DNA of 64,000 nt from Corylus avellana. Its lineage: Eukaryota; Streptophyta; Magnoliopsida; Fagales; Betulaceae. The number at the start of each line of letters is the position of its first letter. The stretch's first letter is position 1. Made by a program: the position numbers and the translations under genes. The stretch is from positions 5,332,001-5,396,000 of the forward strand of contig NC_081548.1 of the NCBI RefSeq assembly GCF_901000735.1. The letters run 5' to 3'. The notes beneath the pieces are model-generated. The model saw nothing but the letters and a program-made list of their open reading frames with translations. It made no database searches and was not told the origin of the DNA. Below are positions 1 to 11,200 of this stretch, one piece after another.

Positions 1-857
1 CGCGAGGAAAATGGCATTCGTACTATTATTTTGTTTAGGCACGACCTAGTGAACGACGACTATAAGGTCATGAGGTTAGACATTACTTTGCCTCTTCAAA
101 TTTGTTACTCCTTTTCCCTAGCCTTATGCCATGAGAGTAAGGCTGGCAAAACGGGTATGTGGGTCGACCTATTTATGACCCACGGATACCCGCGACCAGT
201 TTAAGGTACACCCAAACACTACCCGTTTAGTTAACGGAATGGCCCCACTAGACACGACACGACATAGGAATTTTCACGGGTCACCCGACATGACCCGTGA
301 GACCCGTTTAAAATAATGGGTCGTACCAGGTCGACACGACCCGACACAACCTGTTTACCCGTTTAACTAAAAAAGTGATTTGTTTTTGTTTTTAAATGAT
401 ATAATAATAGTTTTAGCAATTATATCTTGAAATTAAACTCCTAGCATGCTAGCCGCACCAAATCACTTAATAGTTATAAGATAATAGGCTTAATTGTCTA
501 ATCAAAAAAAAAAAAAAAACAACAACAACATCATCATTACAAATTTACAAATACAAATTGAGTTCCCATTTTTGCCACTTGTTGTCCACTCTTGAATAGT
601 TGTATGATCCACAAATATGCTCATTTTAACATGCTCCAAATGAACTTGGAATGTCACAAGAATTGATATTGTCCAATGTCAGAACATCCTCTTCTTCGTT
701 ATCCACATTCATTAAAGCTTGTTCTATATTAAAATATAAGAGAAATTAATATCATTAAACTAAGATAAAAAAAAATACAAGTAAATGAAAAAAAAAAATT
801 AAATATGCAAATAACTAATATTGCCTTGTTTTCCATATAACCAATCTCTAGTGCAAA

Positions 858-1055
858 CTATACCTCAACAATATCAAGTTTAAGTGAACTCCTATACTGA
901 TTAATCACACGTCGTTTAATACTAAAAGTGGATTCTGAAACAACAGTAGAAATAGGAGTACTCAAAATATCATGAGCCATGGCAACTACTTCAGGATAAC
1001 GAAATTCATTTCGTTTCCAAAATGAAAGGATGTCAAATGTTGCATTCTTATCCAC
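858..1055 (-). pseudogene. hAT transposase C-terminal dimerisation fragment
   Basis: The 65-codon frame contains FDILSFWK, a YPEV segment and PISTVVSESTFS, the hallmark of the hAT C-terminal dimerisation domain. This domain lets transposase monomers associate in the nucleus. The usual SxGGRV block is degenerate (SIKRRVI). It belongs to the same decayed element as the segment at 1654-2004. There is no natural start codon for a gene here, so it is a remnant and not a small gene. Confidence 0.8.
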
Positions 1056-1190
1056 ATACTTGGGTTCATCTAAATAAAGTTCTAATTGAGTCTTTTGTAC
1101 ATTAGAATCGACTCCATCAAATGCTAAAAATTCCTATATGAAAGAGAGAATATAAACACAAAATTAGTAAGTGGTTATGAGTATATATAT

Positions 1191-1530
1191 TAGGGAAAAA
1201 TGCAGTTTACCCCCCCTGAAGTTTCAGGAGTTTTTCAATTTTAACCCAAAAGTTTAAAAATTGACAATCTACCCCCCTGAAGTTTAAAAAATTGGCAATT
1301 TAAACATTCCGTTTAATTTTTCGTTAAATTGGACGGAAATTTTTTTAAAAAAGCCTGAGGGCAATGATGTAATTTCATAGATTTCCGTCCATTTTGATGG
1401 AAAAATTAAACAGAAGGTTTAAATTATCAATTTTTGAAACTTTAGGGGAGTAGATTGCCGATTTTTGAACTTCGGGGTTAAAATTGAAAAATTCCTGAAA
1501 CTTCAAGGGGGTAAACTGCATTTTTCCTTA
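1191..1530. repeat. Foldback MITE, about 340 bp
   Basis: The ends are long inverted repeats. The left end, tagggaaaaatgcagtttac, is matched at 1511-1530 by its reverse complement with one mismatch, and the complementarity continues inwards through the CCTGAAGTTTCAGG tracts. The flanks are TA-rich (tatatat), so the target duplication cannot be read with certainty. There is no coding capacity. The superfamily is unassigned. It is inserted inside the decayed hAT element. Confidence 0.75.
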
Positions 1531-1653
1531 TATATTATATACTAAATTAGTAAGTTACTAACAAGCTAAGAAACTTATGATATTATTCACCTTTTCCCAA
1601 TATGAGTCTTATTATGGTTGAACGACTGTGGAGCTTGAAGTTGTAGGAGCACT

Positions 1654-2004
1654 TTACTCCATAAAAAGTTTGGTTAACCTTTTATAAACATTCTCATACT
1701 CATCAGAATCAACTCCATAAATCTTCGTATAGTAGTACTTTACAAGGGGAAGCTTGTAATGAGGATCTAAGACAACTGCAATGGCCAACGCTACACTAAA
1801 TTCTAACCAATATTTCTCAAATTTAGTGAGCATTTGATTTGCCATTAATCTCTTATACCCATCTTCGCTCACAAGTTCTTGCTTTAAGTTTACATAAATC
1901 AATGCAACTATAGGAAAGTATAAATTGGCTGTGGGATATTTGGTACTAAAAAAAGCACATGTAGCACGATAAAAGCAACCTAAGAAACTACTGATATTAA
2001 TCAT
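1654..2004 (-). pseudogene. hAT transposase middle-domain fragment
   Basis: The frame contains TANLYFPIVALIYVNLKQ, a KFEKYW segment and LDPHYKL, which match the central region of plant hAT transposases just upstream of the dimerisation domain (compare YPTVNLFLP, KFDKYW and LDPRCKM in the better-preserved hAT at 6278-8365). The remnant ends downstream in TKLFME, where the variable linker should start. It is separated from the dimerisation fragment by a MITE and AT-rich sequence. Confidence 0.75.
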
Positions 2005-2405
2005 AAAATGTTTGGAGATTTTTTACAAAAGATAAAAGAAAATGTCAAATTAGGAGATTAAGTGTAATTCTCCAGAAAGTTTCAATGAACTTTTATATAT
2101 CTTGAGTAAATTCATGATGGGCGTATATGTTACATCTATGTAAATGGACGATAAAGTTGTGACTGAAATAAAGGTTTATTTCGAAAAGGACAATTTAATT
2201 CACATTTTGCCTTTATAAAATGTCTAAATTCTAAATTGAGACAACATCGAGGTTTGTAAGGTTTGAGGTTCCCGAGAAAATTCAAGATAAAAGGCAAGAG
2301 CCAATAGGGGATTCAAAATGGAGAAAAATGTCAAGTACTCAAACTTCTATACTACATAAACATACAACTTGATTTTCATAAGCTTCTTGAATAATGAATA
2401 ATGAC

Positions 2406-3259
2406 CTTCAAAGGCTCAAATGAGAATTGCCTCCCCACTGCTTCTAGTTCCTTTGAACATTTCTTGTTCAAAGTGTCAAACATTGTAACAAATAATCGGT
2501 CCACAACATCCATAACCTGCACAAACAAGCACTATTCCTTAGTAAATTAAGGACCATCACTAAATGTAGATTTGAAATCTAATTTTACCTCATCATAATC
2601 ACTAATCCAAATTTGAACATCGAGACCTGTAAACACACACAAATGCCCATGATTATATTATGGTCTTAAAACATGACCAATCTCAAAAAGACGAGGTCAG
2701 TATAAAGTCAGCAACGACATCTTCACTTGGGGCATTTAGTAAGTTTGGCGGGGTGTGTATTCCAACAAAATCTTCAAATGATAAGAATTCTTAAATTATC
2801 TGCAAAATGATGTTCAGCTTAAGAACATTACCAACAATATATAAAGTATTGATGGTAAAAAAAAATGGAAATCATAATCCAGAAATAACAGGAACTTGCG
2901 AAATTAACTTCACTCGTGATTCTTATAATTCCTTGATTAGCAGGCATTCGTAGGTCAAGACACCGATGCCTCAATCGAGTATCCCGGTCAACCCACACAA
3001 TATTTTCTCCAGCGTGCACCCATCATATGATCCAATGATAAATATACATGCAAATAGCCACAAATATGTAATAATACAAGGTTATAAGGGCCCTCAGCAA
3101 AGCATAAGAAAAATGCAGAGATCTAGATATCCTTATTAATGGATGTACCTGCAAAGCTTTTTCAATTTCCGCTTCACTGCGAGACAAATCTTCAACTATA
3201 AAGGGCAACGATATTGTAGGCTTGATTAGGCAGTATAACTTTAGCACTTGAACTTCAAC
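2406..3259 (-). pseudogene. Aspartyl-tRNA synthetase (cytosolic, class II) pseudogene, five exon remnants
   Basis: On the minus strand, exon-like blocks read in order as one protein. Block 3259-3149 is VEVQVLKLYC...SRSEAEIEKALQ. Block 3013-2909 is AGENIVWVDRDTRL followed by DLRMPANQGIIRI. Block about 2777-2670 holds FVGIHTPPNLL and then LFEIGHVLR. Block 2626-2589 is LDVQIWISDYDE, and block 2516-2406 is VMDVVDRLFVTMFD...LEAVGRQFSFEPLK. These match eukaryotic AspRS from just before class II motif 1 into motif 2. Several splice sites survive (ttgcag/gtacat, tgcag/gttatg, gaag/gtcatt). It is broken: the exon-2 acceptor reads cac instead of cag, the third block has lost the stretch between the motif-1 region and FEIG, the motif-2 RAE/HRHL segment is missing, and no motif-3 exon is seen. 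A diverged working gene is unlikely. Confidence 0.8.
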
Positions 3260-3484
3260 CTTCAAGGATATAAGCATTGTTATGCATATAAAAACTTCAA
3301 TCATACATAAATACATACATACATTATTATACTAATAGCTTAATTTGAGATTTCACGAACAATATGATGATTATAATTTTTAATATTATTATACCAATAG
3401 CTTAATTTGAGATTTCACAAATCACAATGTGACGTATCTAATGATAGTACGTAAATCATATGATAATTATATGATATTGTCTAG

Positions 3485-4260
3485 TTTTTTTTTTTTTTTT
3501 GAGGGAAATTCATTATGATTCCATTGATTGAGTAGTCAAGAGCATAAGAGCTCTTTACAAACCCTGCCCAATCTTCAGCTTATAGAATAGATCTGCTCTA
3601 GTAGACTCTTTTCGAGGTAAAGGTAGCACATTTCCCATGCATGAGCAAAAGACACACACCCAAACTATTCCTTTCTAGACCCGAAAGCCAGAAAATTATT
3701 CATATCCTCAACCCAAAGGACAGGACAACAAAACATACACAAAAATACAAGGAAAAAAACAAAGCAACTAAAACCCACAAACCAGCAACACCATCGGAAT
3801 GAGGAGCGGAGGGAAGCAGCCACAAGATTATAGCCGGAGTGCAAAAGACATAAAAAGGCCACATGCACCAAAGAAAGGTTGCCAGAAGAATCTGGCTGGA
3901 GCGCAATAGACCATGCATTGGTGCGTGGTTGCCCAAAAAAGATGCTGAAGGTGCCGTTGGAAGCGGGCAGAGCAAGTGAGTGCAATGGTGGGGCGCGTGT
4001 CGAGGTGGGTATGACGGAGGGAAGTAGATCGAGCTTTGAAAAGTCTGATCCAAGAGCCTAGTCAAAACTCAAAAAAAGACACGGCCGAAGATGGTGGACG
4101 ACATCGGAACTGAGCTTTCTAAAAACAAAAGAATGGGGTGGAAAAGGCGGGGGGTGAAGAAAAGCAGGGAGGATGGAGGGGAGGATGGGGAGAGCAAAAG
4201 TTTCCCTCTCCTCCTGACGACGCTTCTGCTAAAGAGGAAACCCTAATCCAAAGTTCAGTT
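3485..4260 (-). mobile_element. LINE-like non-autonomous retroposon with poly(A) tail and 17-bp target duplication
   Basis: The left edge is a run of 16 T, the poly(A) tail of a minus-strand insert. Flanking 17-mers match with two differences (tatatgatattgtctag at 3468-3484, tatatggtattatctag at 4261-4277). This is the signature of target-primed reverse transcription. The interior has no long intact frame. It holds a C-rich, leader-like stretch at its 5' end and a degenerate 106-codon frame near its 3' end. The source element is not identified. It could be a truncated L1-type LINE derivative or a retroposed transcript. Confidence 0.65.
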
Positions 4261-4342
4261 TATATGGTATTATCTAGTTATATTCATATTATATACAAAT
4301 TTTTCCTTCTCTTGTGGGGACATATCAAATAAATAAATAAAT

Positions 4343-4406
4343 GGGTAAATGTATAATAACTCCCTGAGTCAACCCTCCAAAATTTAAATCTCTCTAAGTT
4401 GTTGTT

Positions 4407-4441
<35 letters not shown>

Positions 4442-5141
4442 CGGAAAATTTAGTCCATGGGTAAATTGAAATGACAATAAAATCCGTATCTTCAAAATTT
4501 TTTAACAGCCGTTAGGGTCACTCAAAATGCATTGTTTTACCTGATTAAAATATTAATTTTTTATTAATTTAATTTAAAAAATTAAATCTAAAAATTAAAA
4601 AAAAAATTTTAAAAAAAATTGAAGGGTGTGCCACCCCTGGTGACCACCCAGCCCCTATAGGGCGGCCGCAAGCCACCCCAGGGGTGGTTTGCCCACCCCT
4701 AGATGGCTTGTGGCCACCCCTAGGGGGTTAGCCACCTTAGGGGGCTTTGGGATGGCCCGTAGGCCACCCCTCCACCATGGGGTGGCTCATGGCCACCACG
4801 TATGGGGTTCGGTGGCTGGGCCACCCACTCCCGCCGACAGGGTGGTCGTGACCACCCCAAACCCCTGCCCGGGTGGCTTGCGACCACCCCTGGCCATCCT
4901 TCAATTTTTTTTTTTTAGATTTAATTTTTTACATTAAATTAATAAAAAAAAAGAAGATTTTAATCAGGTAAAATGGTGCGTTTTGAGTTGCCCTAACGAC
5001 TTTAAAAAATTTTGGCGGCAGAGATTTTATTTTCATTTCAATTGACATAGGGACTAAATTTTCAAAAAAAAAAAGAAAAAAAAAATTTAAGGAGATTTAA
5101 ATTTTGAAGGGTTGACTCAGGGAGTTATTATACATTTACCC
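4343..5141. mobile_element. MULE-like foldback element with GC-rich GGGGTGG/CCACCCC core
   Basis: The terminal inverted repeats are about 50 bp: gggtaaatgtataataactc at the left, with its complement ending ...tacatttaccc at 5141. A 9-bp direct repeat, taaataaat, flanks both sides (4334-4342 and 5142-5150). This fits Mutator-like elements, although the duplication is low-complexity. The centre (about 4620-4905) is packed with alternating GGGGTGG and CCACCCC motifs that can pair with each other. Open frames in the core are composition artefacts. Two other elements (25.3-26.0 and 26.0-26.7 kb) share this design. Confidence 0.65.
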
Positions 5142-5619
5142 TAAATAAATAAGAAGTAATGAAGTATGATAATATAGATATAAATATTAATTAACCTATA
5201 TTATATATATTCGATCGTTATCTAGGTCGAGCTCACGAGCCTCAAATGAGTCGAGCTAGTTGGGGGAGTCGAGCCTTAAACGGGTCAAGTTCACGAGCCA
5301 CTGCCGAGTTTAGTTGGGCGAGTCGCGTATGTGTCATTTATAGGGCTGTAAACGAGCCGAGCTTGGGCGAGCTTTGGCTGTCCAAGCTCGGCTCGTCTAT
5401 TTTGGAGTCAGGCTCGAGCTCGAGCTCGAGTCGAGCCTGACTTTGCTGCTCGAGCTCGGCTCGACAAAGTATGCACCTTGCTCGAGCTCGAGCTCGAGAT
5501 CGACTATTTTGCTCGATCTCGAGCTCGAGCCTGGCTCGAGCTCGACTTTGTTTTTTTGTTATTTTTTTGGGTAATTTAAATGTATTAAATTACAAAAATC
5601 ATCCAGAATATTTTGCACC

Positions 5620-6120
5620 TTAAAATACTAAAAAATACTAAACAAACATATCAGATTAATGTCAATCTTACAATTAAAACTAACAAAATCAACTAAAATG
5701 CTAAAGAATATTAAACAAATACAACATATTAATCCCAACATTACAATCATCCATACAAAATCAACTAAAATGTTAAAAAACATTAAGCAAACATAACATA
5801 TTAATCTCCACCTTACAATTCCATACACAATCAACTAACATAATCAACTAAAATGCTAAAGAATATTAAACAAACATTACATATTAATCTCCACCTTACA
5901 ATTCCATACACAATCAACTAACATAATCAACTAAAATGCTAAAGAACATTAAACAAACATTACAGATTAATCCCAACATTACAGTCATCCATACAGAATC
6001 AACTAAAAGTCTAAAATGCAATCCCAACATTACAGTTATCCATACAAAATCAACTAAAATGTTTAAAAACATTAAACAAACATAACATATTAAACTCCAC
6101 CTCACAATTCCATACACAAT
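5620..6120. repeat. Tandem repeat, 70-83 bp units, about six copies
   Basis: The unit core aatcaactaaaatgctaaag recurs at 5687, 5759, 5842, 5925, 5998 and 6048 (last two diverged), each followed by attaaacaaacat and a taatctccacc or taatcccaac segment. The spacing alternates between about 72 and 83 bp. The array lies between the hAT transposase stop and the element's 3' subterminal region, so it is probably part of the transposon's 3' non-coding DNA. The frames on the minus strand here are repeat artefacts. Confidence 0.75.
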
Positions 6121-6277
6121 AAACTAAAATGCAACATTGTACAATAACAATTATTTTCCATCTGGCAGATCAATCTCCACCATCTCATCATCATCCGTAT
6201 CCTCCACCTAATATAACAAATGCAAAGTAATTAGTTCAAATACAAGATATTAAGAAACTGAAAATAATAAAAATAAT

Positions 6278-8365
6278 TTAGGAAAAATTAAAACTTACCG
6301 AACCACCTCTTTTTAGCCCATACATTGCTCTCACCCAATCAGCCCCACATAGTAATTTTTTCACTGTCTCAGGTGCTAGTGAAGCTCTATGGGGATCAAT
6401 AACCCTTCCCCCAGCACTAAAAGTAGACTCTGAAGCCACAGTAGTAATGGGGATTGACAGGATATCTTTGGCCACTTTAGACAAAATACGGTACTTCAAG
6501 GTATTGGCTTTCCACCATTCCAATGCATTAAATTCCACACCCTTCTCAGGTATGAATACACCTTCTTCCAAGTATGTGTCCAAGTCTGATTTAATAGGTT
6601 GCTGCACTGAATCAGTAGTTCTAAGGAATGACTCAAACAAATCCCTACCACCTTCACTCTTTTCAGAAATTACACTTCTACTTGAAGCACCATGTGAAGA
6701 GCTTTTATGAACATCATGTTCCACAAGGTTTGCATTGTGCTCATTGACATACATAGCATAAATTTCTTTCATTTTACTTTCAACAAACTTAATATTTTCT
6801 TTAGCTTCATCATCTTTGTAGATTTTTGGAAAGCAAAATTTGATCAACATCATCTTACACCTTGGGTCTAGAATTGCACCAACTGACATCAACAAATTAC
6901 ACTCACCCCAATATTTATCAAACTTGATTCTCATTTTGCGTGCCATGGAACTAATGTATTCATTTTCATCATTAGATTTCTTCTGTAGGACCTCCTTCAT
7001 CTGCCAAACTTCAGGAAGGAATAAGTTAACTGTCGGATAATCACTGCCAGAAACAATATTGGTTACCCGGTTGAATACCTCCAAGAGTTCACACACATAT
7101 TCAACTTTAACCCAATCCTCATCTGAGGGCACCCAAGTAAACACATTATCATTATAACTATACAAAGGGAAAACTTCCCTAAACTCAAGTGCAGTTGCCA
7201 ACATCATATAGGTACTATTCCAACGGGTAGGCACATCCAAAAACAGTTTTTTCTTAGACAATTGCAAATTCGATGCATGCTCAGCAAATTTCAATAACCT
7301 CGACTCAGATGCAACTAGGTATTTAATACCATCCCTAACACAATCAACAATTGGCTTAATTTCGGTCAACCCATCTTTAACCAACAAATTAGTTACATGT
7401 GCACAACATCTAACATGAAACAGCCTCCCTCCAACAACCAACAATTTCCTTTTGTTAAAAACATCTCGTAACCGCTTTATTGCTAAATCATTAACACTTG
7501 CATTGTCTACAGTGACTGAACAAATTTTATTATCAATACCCCAATCTCTAAAACATGTAAGCAGTGTCTCAGCAATTGCATGTCCATTGTGTGGAGGAGG
7601 AAGATGACAAAAATTCAACACACGCCTATTTTAACCCCAATTTGCATCTATAAAATGACATGTTACAACCATGTAAGAAGCATTTTGACATGAAGTCCAC
7701 ATGTCAGTTGTGATGTTAACTTTGTTAACCTTACTCAACAAAAACTTCAATTTTTTTTTCTCTTTCTCATAAGTGGCAAAACACAAAGCCTTAGCAGTAA
7801 TCCGAGAAATCTTTCTCCAATGTGGTGTGCAAGCTTTCATAACCTTGTTATATAACACATGCTCCATTATCATAAAAGGGTACTCATGATAAAGAATCAT
7901 GTGAGCAATAAGTTCTCTCACCTTAGTCTCATCAAAACGAAAATTTGCAACACTATCATTAGCATCAACCGTCAAAGTCTTCTGCTTCTTAGATCCTATG
8001 AAACTGAAACAACTTTTCAAATGCCTGTTCAATGTAGATGTAGTACTAGATTTTGTTTTTTTGAATTTAGCCTTACACCATTTGCATTGATTTTTTTTCA
8101 CACCACCTTCATCTACTTCAACAAAATGATTCCAAACAAAAGAGGTCTTCTGCCTCTCCTTTCTCTTATGTGAATTCATTGAACTACCTTCTTCTGTATT
8201 TGAAATCCTAACCAATCCTGATGTAGCAGTATCAGGAGCCTCAACACTACAGGTGTCGTCATCTATATTAGCACCTAGGCTAATTTCGAACTCATCCTCA
8301 TTCTCATACTCCTCAATTGTATTTTCATCAACAAGTTGCAACTCATTGACGTCAGCATCCGCCAT
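6278..8365 (-). pseudogene. hAT transposase, near-complete, single frameshift
   Basis: This enzyme cuts and rejoins hAT ends in the nucleus. The start is MADADVNELQLV at 8365. A BED-type zinc finger follows at about residues 72-115 (CKWCKAKFKK, then HLKSC). The first frame stops at CHFIDANWG (7631). The second frame resumes ten bases later with VLNFCHLPPPHNGHA, and the reading is restored by one extra base near 7640. The catalytic core shows TVDNASVND, HVRCCAHVTNLLV, VPTRWNSTY and YPTVNLFLP. The C-terminus carries the dimerisation motif ITTVASESTFSAGGRV. Together the two frames cover about 690 codons, the normal length for this RICESLEEPER-like group. No other lesion is obvious, so loss of function looks recent, or the extra base may be an assembly error. 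Confidence 0.88.
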
Positions 8366-9535
8366 GTTGCAAGTTAAACTTCAAACAAAAAATTTATATC
8401 AAACTTCCATAGAATATCATATAGGAAAATAAATATATGTGGAATATAAGTTATTGAATATTTGATAGAATATTGTGTCTATAAGCATGTGAAGTGAAGA
8501 AAAGTTTTGCTATTGAAACTGAAGTCCTATGGCATTGTCTCTGTTAATTATTTACCATACACACAACTAGTATTTTGATGATCAGGTCAAATGACTCATT
8601 TAGATGGCCCTGAAAAAATACAACTGCAAAAAGAAAATGAGCTACTTACAGTAAGAAGTGTGAAGGGGGTAATCTTCCGTTCCACCGATAAACACAGCAA
8701 AGAAATGTCTCACCAGCAAGATTACTGTAAACTGCAAATTAAATCAACAATTAATTAGCCTAACTTTAAAATGTGTCGGCAGGTTGTTCAAACTTCAAAG
8801 CATAGAAAAGCTAAAGAGTAATTAAGAGTAGCCTTTTAAACTAAAGAGTAATTAAGAGTAGCCTTTTAAACTTAAAATGTGTCAGCAAGATTAGTTATAT
8901 AATTAAGAGTAGCTTTTAATTTAATTTTTATTTTTTTATAAGGTAAGTAGTCTTTAGTCTTCAATCATTTGATTATTAGGAAAGTTGCGTATAATATCTT
9001 CTTTAGGAATATATTCCTCCTATATAGTCCAAGTCTAGTTGCAAAAGTATAGAGAATTATGTTAATAGTAGTCTTTAGTCTTCAATCATTTGATTATTTT
9101 AGGATGTAATATTGTCTTTAGGAATAGTCTAAGTCTAGTTGCAAAATTAAGTATATTTTCTACAAGGATACTTTTACCCCTTTATCTGTGTTTTTCTGCA
9201 AAAACGACTCTTACAACAAAATCCATACTCTAAAAGGAAAGGGTATTACAATAACATTAATCCTATCCTCAACAGAAACATCAAACTACTGATTAAAAAA
9301 AAAAAAAAACCACACAAAACCAACCTCTAGCAAATAATATGAGAAATACAAGAGCATTGCCTTCAAAGCCAGTTATTTAATAAAAGGCCAACACCCCCAC
9401 ACCAATCAGCCCTTCATCCTTGTTCAATCTGCCTCGATCCTCATCTCCATATATATCAGGCAAATCACGTCGTCTCCGTAATAGAAATATAGATAAATAA
9501 TCCAATAGAAATATAGGCAAATCACCCAAGTTCTC
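8366..9535. other. Non-coding, AT-rich, upstream of the hAT transposase
   Basis: No gene is recognised. Short direct repeats occur: ctaaagagtaattaagagta at about 8811 and 8841, and gtagtctttagtcttcaatc at about 8948 and 9068. The stretch is probably the transposon's 5' non-coding region and old insertion debris. No hAT right terminus could be recognised here. Confidence 0.5.
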
Positions 9536-10045
9536 CCATCAACCAAAACAATGAATAAAACCAACAAGAACTAAAATACAAAACCCCCCCCAAAAAAAAA
9601 AATCACAGTAATTACCACCCGTGTAGCGAAACCCCAAACCACCGACCACCCAAGAAGAAACGGAAAAAGAAATAACCCAAAGAGAAAAGAAAAACCCATA
9701 AATCTTCTCACCTCCTCCGCCTCCGATCCGCGGCGTACTGCGAGTCTGCAAGAGTGAAACGACCTCCGAGAGCGGCGTGGATAGCGGGGTTGGCAGCGGC
9801 AAGTTCCTGGAAACCGGGCACGATCCGTTCAGCTTCAGCCAGGCGTCAAGGTGTGTGGTTGCTGCGGTGATGCCGTGATGGTGGTGGTTGTTGTTGAGGG
9901 CACTGGGTAGTGGTAGGAGCGGCAACAGAGATAGGAGGCGAGGAGGATGGTGGAGACAGTGAGAGGAGAGGCGGCCGCGAGACTTGAGAGAAGAAAACGT
10001 AGAGAATAGAGATCAGATTTAGGTTAAATTTGGGTTCTCTGATTT
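9536..10045 (-). other. GC-rich leader-like stretch, possible first exon, unassigned
   Basis: GC content rises sharply at about 9700-9990 against AT-rich flanks. On the minus strand the sequence is rich in CT and CCN codons (SPPSSSPPIS, NNNHHHH), as in plant 5' leaders. Several overlapping short frames exist but none is recognisable. It may be the untranslated first exon of the hAT transposase transcript, or a captured host fragment. A donor-like ggtgag occurs on the minus strand near 9710. Confidence 0.3.
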
Positions 10046-10936
10046 GCAACCGTTAGATTTGGAAAAATAATTAAATTTTAATTATTAACGGTTTGATTTG
10101 TTTTACCAAAAATGTATCCCATGTGGCTGTTTCTACTCTGATCTACTGTGCTTGTTTAATATGATCCATTGATCATATAAACGTTTTCAACATTTAATAT
10201 TACTCGTCAGATTAGATCAAACAAGGCAAGCTTACGGTGTCTCTGTTACACCATATACATTTTTCTTAGTAAATGCTTGATAGTTGTCATCCATTAATAT
10301 CATCCAACGGCTATTAGATCATCAAAACATTTTGGACGGCTACGATTACACTAATATAATTATATTCCATATATCAAATTCAAAATTCAAAATTTGGGAA
10401 TTATGAATAAAAATTGTGTTATGTAGTATTATTTAGGGAAGTTTGTTATTTTAATTTCAATAATTACAATTTTAAAAATTGTGTTTTTTTAATCGCGTAT
10501 TTTTTTTTCTTATTATTGTAGATTAATTATTTTTTAAATCACAATGTAAAACGCTTTATGTCACACACTTACACACACTAATCACTATTATCATATTACA
10601 TATAGTATTATTTAGTTAATATGTTAAAATGTTAATGCTTAACACGGGTCAATTATATAATGTCAATATTAATATATATTATATTTTATATGTAAACATT
10701 TATATACTTTTTATGGGTATATGGTTGTATCATTATCTAATTTATATGGGTAATGGTTATGGGTCAATGTTAATTGTTATAACTTATATACTTATATTAT
10801 ATGTTCTTAACTTCTTATTATCACGATTCATGATATATGATTTAAATTTAAATTGTTAAGTTTTTATTTACCGTAAATTGTGATTATAATGTATAAATTA
10901 TAAGAAACATATTAGTTACTTAATTATTAATCTTTT
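10046..10936. other. AT-rich intergenic DNA, nothing recognised
   Basis: This is strongly AT-rich non-coding sequence. It contains scattered ATCCAACGG-like and GATCATATAAACG-type fragments common in plant repeats, but no terminus, coding domain or RNA gene that I can support. The 76-codon frame at 10629 is a composition artefact. Confidence 0.5.
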
Positions 10937-11200
10937 CTTTTTTTTTTGAAATAAATACATTCCAATTTCATTGATAATAATCATGAGTATAATGCTCTTA
11001 CAGTCGTACATCGCAGGAGCACAAANNNNNNNNNNNNNNNNNNNNNNNNNNNNNNNNNNNNNNNNNNNNNNNNNNNNNNNNNNNNNNNNNNNNNNNNNNN
11101 NNNNNNNNNNNNNNNNNNNNNNNNNGGGGAGAAACCCCTCCCCCTCAGCTGTGTGGTACTTTATTAAGCTCTGCTAGGGTTTTTGGATTTTTCTGGCCCA
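10937..11200 (-). mobile_element. LINE-type 3' end, interrupted by a gap
   Basis: A T-run followed by ccaatttcattgataataat and gcaggagcacaaa resembles the 3' end of plant non-LTR retroposons in minus orientation, as at 3485 and 18319. The body is hidden by 100 N at 11026-11125, and the right edge is a guess. No target duplication could be verified. Confidence 0.35.
11026..11125. other. Assembly gap (100 N)
   Basis: This is a run of exactly 100 N, the conventional size for a gap of unknown length. Confidence 0.99.

Larger units (their letters stand above)
138..2005 (-). mobile_element. Decayed hAT DNA transposon, reading leftwards
   Basis: The left edge carries a hAT-type terminus (taaggctggcaaaacgggt) followed by about 220 bp of subterminal GGGTCGTGTCG/ACCCGTTTA motifs. 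Two minus-strand coding remnants follow: a middle domain at 1654-2004 and a C-terminal dimerisation segment at 858-1055. The N-terminal zinc finger and most of the catalytic region are missing, no right terminus was found, and a foldback MITE sits between the two remnants. The right limit is set by the last recognisable coding sequence. It cannot be autonomous. Confidence 0.7.
5341..8365 (-). mobile_element. hAT DNA transposon (BED zinc-finger type), 3' end plus transposase
   Basis: The 3' end of the element lies at the left and starts tagggctgtaaacgagccga, a common plant hAT terminus. It is followed by a dense GCTCGAGCTCG subterminal region (5385-5550), an AT-rich tandem repeat (5620-6120) and the transposase on the minus strand. 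The matching 5' terminus was not found to the right, so the upper limit is set at the transposase start. The true end may lie anywhere up to about 10 kb. A second, truncated GCTCGAG-rich fragment of related type abuts at 5213-5340. Confidence 0.75.

Noticed and set aside
1191..1530. microRNA precursor
   Set aside because: Near-perfect full-length complementarity over 340 bp with terminal-repeat structure fits a MITE. There is no asymmetric stem-loop of microRNA size.
4689..4937. Open frame rich in Pro/Gly/Ala in the foldback element
   Set aside because: It follows the GGGGTGG/CCACCCC repeat composition. There is no domain, and the same pseudo-frames appear in the other two elements.
5246..5574. 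Serine/leucine/glutamate-rich frames
   Set aside because: They are produced by GCTCGA subterminal repeats of a hAT element.
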